Part shown: in pieces, positions 1 through 5,365 of the stretch
Position numbering within the stretch: the first letter of the stretch is position 1
Layout of the letters: the number at the start of each line of letters is the position of its first letter
Assembly (NCBI RefSeq): GCF_938040115.1
Contig: NZ_CALHXD010000096.1
Span: 1 to 10,041 of the forward strand
Length of the DNA stretch: 10,041 nucleotides
Direction of reading: 5' to 3'
Source of the DNA: an uncultured Campylobacter sp.
GTDB taxonomy: Bacteria; Campylobacterota; Campylobacteria; Campylobacterales; Campylobacteraceae
Notes under the pieces: generated by a model
The model's database searches: none
Seen by the model: only the letters and a program-made list of their open reading frames with translations
What the model was told of the DNA's origin: nothing
Program-made: the position numbers and the translations under genes

Positions 1-322
1 AGGCGGCGCGAGGGATAAAATTTACGCTCCCGGCGGCGTATTTATGCTACCCGTCGGCGACAGACGACTACAGTTTTTCCAGCGACTTCGCGACGAGGCG
101 CACAGGTTTGCGATTACATTTCATCAAAAAACCAAGCGCAAGGAGGATCTGGGCGCTAGCAAGCTAGCAGACGCGGGCGTATCGGCGGGCAGTATCGCAA
201 AGCTAGTTAAATTTTACGGTAGCTTTGAAGCGATAATGACCGCAACGAACGAGGAAATAGAAAAGGTGACGAATAGGAGCGTAGCAGCCAAGATCGAGCA
301 GCTAAAAGAGAGAGAAATTTGA
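1..322 (+). CDS. uvrC: UvrC, C-terminal part (5' end outside window)
   Basis: This is the last 106 codons of the UvrABC excinuclease subunit C, read from base 2 to the TGA at 320-322. UvrC makes the incisions on both sides of a DNA lesion in nucleotide excision repair. The visible part starts in the C-terminal RNase H-like nuclease domain that makes the 5' cut: GGxxDKIYAPGG, then VGDRRLQFFQRLRDEAHRFAI, where the His of DEAHRFAI matches the conserved catalytic-site histidine of the family. It is followed by the usual basic FHQKTKRKEDL stretch. The last ~50 residues form a helix-hairpin-helix region (AGVSAGSIAKLVKFYGSFEAI...EEIEKV) that binds DNA, somewhat degenerate in its first hairpin (VSAGS in place of the usual GxGxK type). 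The ATG at 44 is internal, because the frame stays open and conserved upstream of it. It converges on the Sel1 protein gene. Confidence 0.95.
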   Translation, partial: GGARDKIYAPGGVFMLPVGDRRLQFFQRLRDEAHRFAITFHQKTKRKEDLGASKLADAGVSAGSIAKLVKFYGSFEAIMTATNEEIEKVTNRSVAAKIEQLKEREI

Positions 323-335
323 AGCTTATTTTGTA

Positions 336-402
336 AAATTTGCCCTGAAATTTGAGCCAAATTTGACGTATTTGTTTTCGTTAAATTTGAAAGGGCAAAT
401 TT
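336..402. repeat. 11-bp inverted repeat downstream of uvrC
   Basis: AAATTTGCCCT at 336-346 is matched exactly by its reverse complement AGGGCAAATTT at 392-402. A 1x3 internal loop inward, AAATTT at 348-353 can pair with AAATTT at 383-388, which extends the stem by 6 bp around a ~29-nt loop. It starts 14 bases after the uvrC stop, so it may help end or protect the uvrC transcript. No T-run follows on either strand, so a classical terminator is doubtful. Confidence 0.5.
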
Positions 403-451
403 AACTCGCCGCTTTTGGGTAAATTTCGCCGCGGTTATTTGCGAATCAACC

Positions 452-465
452 CGTCAAATTTGACG
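452..465. repeat. Palindrome CGTCAAATTTGACG, copy 1
   Basis: A perfect 14-bp palindrome lying in the convergent gap on the 3' side of the Sel1 protein gene. An identical copy lies at 1174-1187, just upstream of the same gene. It could be a protein-binding or methylation site, or simply an extended member of the AAATTTGACG word family common here. Confidence 0.7.
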
Positions 466-567
466 CAAAAAGCGATCAAATTTGCACGCTAAACGTAAAA
501 TTTACGCGGGCGATTACGTAGCGCAAATTTAAATTCCGCGCCGCCGCCAAGGTCTGCTTCGGCAAAT

Positions 568-1161
568 TTAGCGTTTTGCCGCTTTTTCTATCGCTTCCGA
601 GGCTTCGCAGCCCTCATTCCAGCCGTAGACGCACGCCTTTTGCAGATAGTTTTTTGCGCTAGTTACGTCTTTTTCGCCAAGCATTGCGTTGTAGTAAAGT
701 ACGCCAAGATTAAAGCACGACATCCCGTCCTTTGCTTCGCAGGCTTTGCGCCAGATTTCGCCCGCTTTTTGCGCGTCTTTTTTGACGCCGAGTCCCTGCT
801 CATAAAGCGAGCCTAAATTTGCACAACCCAGCAGATAGCCGCTATCGCAGGCTTTTTTATAGAGCTCGGCGGCCTTTGGTTCGTTCTTTTTAACCCCTTC
901 GCCTTTGCGGTAGGCGACGCCCAAATTTACGCAGGCTCGCACGTACTCCCCGTCGCACGCCTTTTTAAACAGCGCGAACGCCTTTTCGTAGTTTTTGTCC
1001 AGGTCGCACTCCTCAAGCTTGATGCCGATGTAGGCAAGACCTAAATTATCGCAACTCTCAAAGTCGCCTGCGTCGCAACCTCTTTGCAGTCCGCTCGTAT
1101 CGCATTTTGCAGCATTTAAATAAACCGCCGTAAAAGCGGCTAAAAATATAAATTTATTCAT
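568..1161 (-). CDS. Secreted cysteine-rich Sel1-repeat (Hcp-like) protein
   Basis: Encodes 197 residues. An N-terminal signal peptide (MNKFIFLAAFTAVYLNA) is probably cut by signal peptidase I near residue 17 or 18; the Lys before Cys20 argues against a lipoprotein. The mature protein is a stack of Sel1-type helical repeats with the pattern Cys-x7-Cys-xNLGxxY...KKA. Pairs are 29/37, 69/77, 105/113, 141/149 and 177/185, and repeats 2-4 have a strict 36-residue period. The first repeat is 40 residues long and carries an extra Cys52; Cys20 is also outside the pairs. Disulfide-locked repeats of this kind are known in Helicobacter Hcp proteins, which are secreted or periplasmic. The specific role here is unknown. 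I chose the ATG at 1161 over an in-frame TTG at 1179 because the signal peptide begins cleanly at the ATG. It may be read through from dnaJ, which ends 118 bp upstream. Confidence 0.88.
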   Translation of the reverse strand: MNKFIFLAAFTAVYLNAAKCDTSGLQRGCDAGDFESCDNLGLAYIGIKLEECDLDKNYEKAFALFKKACDGEYVRACVNLGVAYRKGEGVKKNEPKAAELYKKACDSGYLLGCANLGSLYEQGLGVKKDAQKAGEIWRKACEAKDGMSCFNLGVLYYNAMLGEKDVTSAKNYLQKACVYGWNEGCEASEAIEKAAKR

Positions 1162-1173
1162 CTTGTATTTTAA

Positions 1174-1187
1174 CGTCAAATTTGACG
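1174..1187. repeat. Palindrome CGTCAAATTTGACG, copy 2, upstream of Sel1 gene
   Basis: Exact second copy of the 14-bp palindrome at 452-465. It lies 12 bases upstream of the chosen ATG (1161) of the Sel1 protein gene, where a bound protein could interfere with transcription or the mRNA could fold near the ribosome site. The downstream word family continues at 1232-1241 (AAATTTGACG) and 1265-1274 (AAATTTGACC). Confidence 0.65.
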
Positions 1188-1279
1188 AGCCGTTTTGTAA
1201 CTAGCGCAAATTTAAGCCCGAGCAACTGAGCAAATTTGACGAAAGATTACGCCCGTCAAAAGGCAAATTTGACCTAGAT

Positions 1280-2452
1280 TTACGCCTTTTTGCTCTTTTT
1301 CTTGCCTTTGCTATCGGCCTCTTCGCCTTTAAACCACCCTTTTATCTTGTCCAAGATTCCTTCGTCTTCTTCCTCGTCGTAGCTCGCCTTGCCCGCCTTG
1401 ATACCAAAGCTCTCTTGCAGCTGATTTAGTAGAGAGATTTGCTCGTCCGTTAGCTCTTTTGGCGTTTTTATGGAGATTTGAGCTACGAGCCTGCCGTATC
1501 TTTTGCTGTTTACGTTTTTCACGCCAAGCCCGTCAAATACGAACTGCTGCTTATCTTTTGCGCCGACTGGCAGTTTTAGCTCGGTCGTGCCTTTTAGCGT
1601 CGGGATCGTGATCGTCTCGCCTAAAATCGCCTGCGTGAAAAATACCGGAATCTCAATATAAACGTCGCTTTCATGGCGCACGAAATGCTCGTCGGCTTCA
1701 ACCTCGATATGCACGTACAGATCGCCCCTGGCGCCAGTTGAGGAGACGTTGCCTTTTTCGCTCACGCGCATTCGCATGCCGTCGTCGATGCCCTCGGGGA
1801 TATTTACTTTGACGCTTTGGCGTTCCTCTTTAAAGCCGCTACCGCCGCAATCAGAGCATCTATCTTTGACCGTTTCGCCCGTGCCGTTACAGTACGGACA
1901 CTCCTGCACGAAGCTCATAAAGCCCCTTTGCTGCGATATCCGCCCCCTGCCCTCGCAGTGCGGACATACGTGCGTTTTGCCGTCTTTCGAGCCACTGCCT
2001 TTGCAGGTTTGGCACGGCTTTTTGATCGTAAATTCTATCTCTTTTTCGGCACCGAACACCGCTTCGTTAAATTTGATCCTAAGAGCTATCTCTAAATCAA
2101 GCGGATATTTGTCGCTGCTTCTTTTGCGGCTGCTTGCGCCTGAGCTAAATCCGCCGCCAAAAAACGAGTTAAAGATATCTCCCAAATCAAAATCCGCGCT
2201 AAATCCGCTAGAGCTAAAGCCGCCTCTGCCCTCAAGCCCGGCTTTGCCGTATCTATCGTATATAGCGCGCTTTTCCTCGTCGCCTAGCACTTGATAGGCT
2301 TCGTTTACCTTTTTAAAATTTTCTTCCGCTTCTTTGTCGCCTTGATTGCGGTCGGGATGGTACTTTAGCGCTAGTTTTCTAAATGCTTTTTTTATGGTTT
2401 CAGAGTCGCTATTTTTGCTGATTTCTAAAATTTCGTAGTAGTCTATTTCCAC
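1280..2452 (-). CDS. dnaJ: Chaperone DnaJ (Hsp40)
   Basis: Cytoplasmic co-chaperone that delivers unfolded proteins to DnaK and stimulates its ATPase. All DnaJ parts are present over 390 residues: J-domain at 1-70 with HPD at 32-34; Gly/Phe-rich linker at ~73-105; four zinc-finger repeats CxxCxGxG at 147 (CQTCKGSG), 163 (CPHCEGRG), 185 (CPYCNGTG) and 199 (CSDCGGSG); then the C-terminal substrate-binding domains to ~350. The end is distinctive: an acidic DEEEDEG stretch, a short amphipathic ILDKIKGWFKG, and a Lys-rich tail (KGKKKSKKA). The start codon is GTG at 2452-2450, since the sequence read is GTG-GAA-ATA-GAC. It is supported by AGGAG five bases upstream and by the DYYEIL start typical of DnaJ. 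It is divergent from racR, with 161 bp between them. No CIRCE (HrcA) element is visible upstream. Confidence 0.98.
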   Translation of the reverse strand: MEIDYYEILEISKNSDSETIKKAFRKLALKYHPDRNQGDKEAEENFKKVNEAYQVLGDEEKRAIYDRYGKAGLEGRGGFSSSGFSADFDLGDIFNSFFGGGFSSGASSRKRSSDKYPLDLEIALRIKFNEAVFGAEKEIEFTIKKPCQTCKGSGSKDGKTHVCPHCEGRGRISQQRGFMSFVQECPYCNGTGETVKDRCSDCGGSGFKEERQSVKVNIPEGIDDGMRMRVSEKGNVSSTGARGDLYVHIEVEADEHFVRHESDVYIEIPVFFTQAILGETITIPTLKGTTELKLPVGAKDKQQFVFDGLGVKNVNSKRYGRLVAQISIKTPKELTDEQISLLNQLQESFGIKAGKASYDEEEDEGILDKIKGWFKGEEADSKGKKKSKKA

Positions 2453-2485
2453 AAAATCTCCTAAAATTTTTAAATTTAAAGGGCG

Positions 2486-2491
2486 ATTTTA
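2486..2491 (-). promoter_or_regulatory. Probable -10 box of dnaJ
   Basis: On the minus strand this reads TAAAAT (in AGATAAAATCG), 34 bases before the GTG start, with T/A-rich sequence upstream as usual for Campylobacter sigma-70 promoters, which lack a conserved -35. A TATAAA ten bases further upstream (2500-2505) is an alternative, so the choice is tentative. Confidence 0.4.
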
Positions 2492-2575
2492 TCTTATTAT
2501 TTATAAAAATTCAAAGCGGGGGAGAATTTTAAACGAGGATAGTAAATTCGGAAAAAAAATTTAACATTTTTTGGT

Positions 2576-2581
2576 TATAAT
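2576..2581 (+). promoter_or_regulatory. Promoter -10 box of racR-racS-recR
   Basis: A perfect TATAAT preceded by an A8 tract (2552-2559) and a T-rich stretch, as in Campylobacter sigma-70 promoters. It predicts a transcript start near 2588 and a leader of about 25 bases. That leader carries the ribosome site GAAAGG a few bases before the racR ATG at 2614. Confidence 0.65.
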
Positions 2582-2613
2582 CATTTTCGTTAAATCTATT
2601 TGAAAGGCTTAAA

Positions 2614-3285
2614 ATGATTAATGTTTTAATGATTGAAGACGATCCGGAATTCGCGCAAATCCTATCCGAGTACTTGAGCGATTTTAATATAAAAGTAACA
2701 AATTTCGAAGATCCTTATTTGGGACTAAGCGCCGGAGTAAAAAATTTCGACCTGCTTATCCTAGACCTTACACTACCTGGCATGGACGGCCTAGAAGTGT
2801 GCAAAGAGATCCGCAGTAAATACAACATCCCTATCATCATCTCTTCTGCTCGCAGCGACATCAGCGACAAGGTCGTGGGCCTGCAGCTAGGCGCGGATGA
2901 CTATCTACCAAAACCGTACGATCCAAAGGAAATGTACGCGCGCATAATGAGCCTAATCCGCCGCTACAAAAAGACCAACGAAGTGCAAGAAGAGGTCGTA
3001 GATACGCTATTTAGGATAGACGAGCGCAGACACGAAATCTACTACAACAACGAAAGCCTAACGCTAACGCCGGCCGAATATGAGATATTAAGCTATCTTA
3101 TCAAACAGCACAGCTTTTCAGTCTCTCGCGAGCAGCTGGTTTATAACTGCAAAAGCCTAAAAGACAAGGACTCAAAGAGCCTAGACGTCATCATCGGCAG
3201 ACTAAGAACCAAGATCGGCGACAGCTCAAAAGCGCCTAAACATATATTTTCGGTACGCGGAATAGGCTATAAACTCATAGGATGA
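2614..3285 (+). CDS. racR: OmpR-family response regulator RacR
   Basis: A 223-residue cytoplasmic response regulator. The receiver domain (1-118) has the acidic pair D9/D10, the phospho-acceptor D51 in LLILDLTLPGMDG, the switch Ser in IIISSAR (77/78), and K100 in the LPKPYDP loop. A winged-helix OmpR-type DNA-binding domain follows (~130-221), with LTPAEYEIL and the closing SVRGIGYKL. The name rests on family plus position: dnaJ divergent upstream, and a kinase then recR downstream, as in C. jejuni Cj1261. There, RacRS is linked to temperature-dependent growth and chick colonisation, and controls fumarate and other electron-acceptor genes under low oxygen. Targets in this organism are unknown. 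The stop overlaps the racS start (ATGA, 3282-3285). Start choice is clear: GAAAGG ribosome site and a promoter just upstream. Confidence 0.9.
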   Translation: MINVLMIEDDPEFAQILSEYLSDFNIKVTNFEDPYLGLSAGVKNFDLLILDLTLPGMDGLEVCKEIRSKYNIPIIISSARSDISDKVVGLQLGADDYLPKPYDPKEMYARIMSLIRRYKKTNEVQEEVVDTLFRIDERRHEIYYNNESLTLTPAEYEILSYLIKQHSFSVSREQLVYNCKSLKDKDSKSLDVIIGRLRTKIGDSSKAPKHIFSVRGIGYKLIG

Positions 3286-4535
3286 GATACTCCTTAACCA
3301 CGAAGATTTCGGTAGTTTTCGCACTAGCGTTTTCGCTTGTTTGTATCTTATTCTACACGTTTGCGAGCATACAGCTAGATAACGCGCTAGAAAAGATAAA
3401 AAACAAGCAGCTAAACGCGATAAACTACCTCATCGCCTCATACGAAAAGTCAAATCCGCCTAGCGATTTGACTAATTATTTTAGAAATTTCGGACTAACC
3501 TACGTCAAAAGCGACAAAACCGTCGCAAACGTCATAAGCACGGGCAAGACGGTCTTTGCCAAGCAAACGCAGCTGGGACTATTTCAGTCGTTACTTTTTC
3601 AGGATAGTTTGTATCTGCAGATCAAAAATCCTTCGTTTCAAATTTTACTCGAAAGTGACGATACGAAAAACATAAATGACCCGATTTGGGTGGGCTTTAT
3701 ACTCACGACGGCGCTTCTTGTATCGCTCTACGTTTCGGTGATGAAGTCGCTGATGCCGCTTAAAAAACTAAGCTCTGATATCAGGAAATTTGGCGCCGGA
3801 AATATGGACGTAAATATCGCAAAACCCGACTCCGACGACGAGATAGCCAAGGTAGCGATAGAATTTGACGCTGCAGCTAGCAAGATCAGGGAGCTTTTGC
3901 GCTCTAGGCAGCTGTTTTTACGTACGATCATGCACGAGCTAAAAACGCCGATCGGCAAGGGTCGCATAGTCTCAGAGATGGTGCAAAACCCTACGCACAA
4001 AACGCGCTTGATAGCGATATTTGAGCGTCTAGATATACTCATAAACGAGTTTGGCAAGATTGAGCAGCTGCTATCCAAAAACTACGCGCTAAACTATCAG
4101 GAGTCGTACTTTTCAAACGTCCTTGACCAGGCGCGCGACATGCTGATGCTCGATAAATTTGAAGAAAAAGTGAGCGTAGATATCCGCCGAGATATCTTGC
4201 TACGCGTGGATTTCGGACTCTTTTCGCTCGCGATCAAAAACCTCATAGATAACGCCCTAAAATACGCCGACGACAAAAAGGCGCAGGTCATCTGTGACGC
4301 AGACGGCATAGTCGTGAGAAATCTAGGTCAACCGCTGCAAAATCCTATCGAGTACTACATGCAAGCCTTTATCCGCGAAAAGGGCAGCAAAAGTAGCGGC
4401 ATGGGGCTAGGACTTTACATCATCGACCACATCTGCCGCATGCACAAATTTAGCCTAAAATACTCTTACGAGGATGGCTTCCACTCATTTAAAATTTGCA
4501 CCAATCCAAAGGAAAGCGTTGAAAAAAGGGCTTGA
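3282..4535 (+). CDS. racS: Membrane sensor histidine kinase RacS
   Basis: A 417-residue inner-membrane kinase, the partner of RacR. Membrane segment 1 is at ~9-31 and segment 2 at ~135-155. They enclose a ~100-residue periplasmic sensor region with no cysteines and no recognisable domain. A HAMP-like linker follows (~156-207, starting SLMPLKKL), then the HisKA helix with phospho-acceptor His218 in MHELKTP, and the ATPase domain with N-box NLIDNALKYA (320-329) and G-box GSKSSGMGLGLYI (368-380). All residues needed for autophosphorylation are present. The ATG overlaps the racR stop by four bases and has no good ribosome site of its own, so translation is probably coupled. The 3' end contains the recR ribosome site and start codon. 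The signal sensed cannot be read from sequence. Confidence 0.88.
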   Translation: MRYSLTTKISVVFALAFSLVCILFYTFASIQLDNALEKIKNKQLNAINYLIASYEKSNPPSDLTNYFRNFGLTYVKSDKTVANVISTGKTVFAKQTQLGLFQSLLFQDSLYLQIKNPSFQILLESDDTKNINDPIWVGFILTTALLVSLYVSVMKSLMPLKKLSSDIRKFGAGNMDVNIAKPDSDDEIAKVAIEFDAAASKIRELLRSRQLFLRTIMHELKTPIGKGRIVSEMVQNPTHKTRLIAIFERLDILINEFGKIEQLLSKNYALNYQESYFSNVLDQARDMLMLDKFEEKVSVDIRRDILLRVDFGLFSLAIKNLIDNALKYADDKKAQVICDADGIVVRNLGQPLQNPIEYYMQAFIREKGSKSSGMGLGLYIIDHICRMHKFSLKYSYEDGFHSFKICTNPKESVEKRA

Positions 4536-5091
4536 GAAATTTAACGAGCTCGTGACGGCCTTTGAGCGGCTACCGGGCGTGGGCAAAAAGTCCGCCCAGC
4601 GCTACGCCTATCACGTCTGCCTAAAGGATAGCTTCGGCGGGCTAAAGCTCGCTCAAAGCATCGAGGACGCCGTGAGATTTACGGGCAAATGTCAAATTTG
4701 CGGCGGGCTTAGCGAGGACGAGATTTGCGACATTTGCAGCGACGAAACGCGAGATAAGGAGCTACTGGCGGTCGTAGAAAGTCCAAAGGATATCCTGGTT
4801 TTCGAGCAAAGCGCGATCTACCGCGGTCGCTACTTTGTGCTTGAGGAGATAACGCCGGAGCAAACCGAGAAACTGCGCGAGGTTATCCGCCAAAACGGCG
4901 TAACCGAGATTATTTTTGCGCTAACGCCGGGGCTTAGCAGCGACGCGGTGATGGTTTTTATCGAGGATAAGCTAAGCGATTTGGGCGTCAAATTTAGCAA
5001 GATAGCCCAAGGTGTACCAACAGGCGTAAATCTCGAAAATATCGACCTTCTATCGCTTATGAAAGCGCTTGATAGCAGAACTGAGCTGTAA
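4519..5091 (+). CDS. recR: Recombination mediator RecR
   Basis: RecR works with RecO (and RecF where present) to load RecA on gapped DNA. From the TTG at 4519 it is 190 residues, the length I recall for C. jejuni RecR. It has an N-terminal helix-hairpin-helix (RLPGVGKKSAQR, 18-28), a four-Cys zinc finger (C58, C61, C70, C73), and a Toprim domain from ~82 (LAVVESPKDILVFEQ). The C-terminal part contains PTGVNLENIDLLSL. The loop between YFVL and EKLR is short and lacks the SPLDGIGP-type segment of most bacterial RecR; this short form is also what I recall for C. jejuni. TTG is preferred because AAAGGA sits five bases upstream and the protein then starts MKKGLEKFNELV. An in-frame ATG at 4474 would add 15 unconserved residues. 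It overlaps racS by 17 bp, so the three genes are one operon. Confidence 0.96.
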   Translation: MKKGLEKFNELVTAFERLPGVGKKSAQRYAYHVCLKDSFGGLKLAQSIEDAVRFTGKCQICGGLSEDEICDICSDETRDKELLAVVESPKDILVFEQSAIYRGRYFVLEEITPEQTEKLREVIRQNGVTEIIFALTPGLSSDAVMVFIEDKLSDLGVKFSKIAQGVPTGVNLENIDLLSLMKALDSRTEL

Positions 5092-5300
5092 ATTTAAGTC
5101 GGGTGCGCAAAATTTTTTATCAATTTAACGCTACCTTTTTAAATTCGCTCAAATCCAAATTTAAGATTTGGCAAGCAAATTTCAATCGCATTTCAAACAG
5201 ATAGACATCCTCAAATTTAACCCGCTGCCAAAGCTACTCAAATTTAGTACGTAGCCCCAAAATCAAATTTTACAAGCGCAACAAAGAATAAAAAGAAAAT
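5092..5300. other. AAATTT-rich convergent intergenic region
   Basis: Between recR (+) and the TRAP binding-protein gene (-) lies a non-coding stretch that continues to 5365. AAATTT is again frequent (around 5090, 5157, 5178, 5213, 5240, 5265 and 5298, and in both arms of the terminator stem at 5311-5338). I see no ORF, RNA gene or strong hairpin for recR. The only candidate for a recR transcript end is GCGCAAAATTTTTT at about 5104-5117, which lacks a stable stem. Confidence 0.7.
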
Positions 5301-5338
5301 TTAAAAATAGAAATTTACGACCCGAAGGCCGTAAATTT
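5301..5338 (-). terminator. Rho-independent terminator of the TRAP binding-protein gene
   Basis: On the minus strand, AAATTTACGGCC pairs with GGTCGTAAATTT through a 12-bp stem (one G-U pair) closed by the very stable C(UUCG)G tetraloop, followed by CTATTTTTAA. The stem is 5311-5338 and the T-rich tail 5301-5310. It begins 27 bases after the stop of the gene at 5366-6421. The orientation is clear: on the plus strand the loop would be CGAA and no T-run follows. Confidence 0.8.
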
Positions 5339-5365
5339 AAGCCGCCCGAAACGAGCGACGAGAAG

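Larger units (their letters stand above)
323..567. other. AAATTT-rich convergent intergenic region
   Basis: This gap lies between the uvrC stop and the stop of the Sel1 protein gene. I find no convincing ORF or RNA gene. It holds ten full copies of AAATTT (starting at 336, 348, 359, 383, 397, 421, 456, 478, 498 and 515), with an eleventh at 564 running into the Sel1 gene, where well under one would be expected by chance. Most are followed by G, giving AAATTTG. It also holds the exact 14-bp palindrome CGTCAAATTTGACG at 452-465, an 11-bp inverted repeat with arms at 336-346 and 392-402, and a near-palindrome CGTAAA-A-TTTACG at 494-506. Neither gene has a textbook hairpin-plus-T-tract terminator here. 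Confidence 0.8.

Noticed and set aside
323..567. CRISPR-like array suggested by repeated AAATTTGACG words
   Set aside because: The words are short, unevenly spaced, in both orientations and without constant-length spacers; there are no cas genes.
1100..1161. Lipoprotein signal for the Sel1 protein
   Set aside because: The residue before Cys20 is Lys, which does not fit a lipobox; an ordinary signal peptide fits.
1162..1179. TTG at 1179 as the start of the Sel1 protein
   Set aside because: It would put six extra residues before a normal signal peptide, and its first bases lie within the palindrome; ATG 1161 is better.
1749..2294. Long plus-strand open frames across dnaJ
   Set aside because: They are antisense to a complete dnaJ and have no ribosome site or family-like sequence; they arise from its codon use.
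2518..2522. G5 tract before racR as a phase-variable tract
   Set aside because: Campylobacter phase-variable G tracts are usually eight or longer; five is too short.
2453..2613. CIRCE or HAIR heat-shock operator upstream of dnaJ
   Set aside because: Neither TTAGCACTC-type nor CTTGAGT-type inverted repeats are present.
4474..4518. ATG at 4474 as the recR start
   Set aside because: It adds 15 residues not typical of RecR; TTG at 4519 has AAAGGA at good spacing and gives the family length of 190.
5155..5171. Small hairpin CCAAAT-TTAAG-ATTTGG as the recR terminator
   Set aside because: Only six mostly A-T pairs, with no T-run after it on the plus strand.
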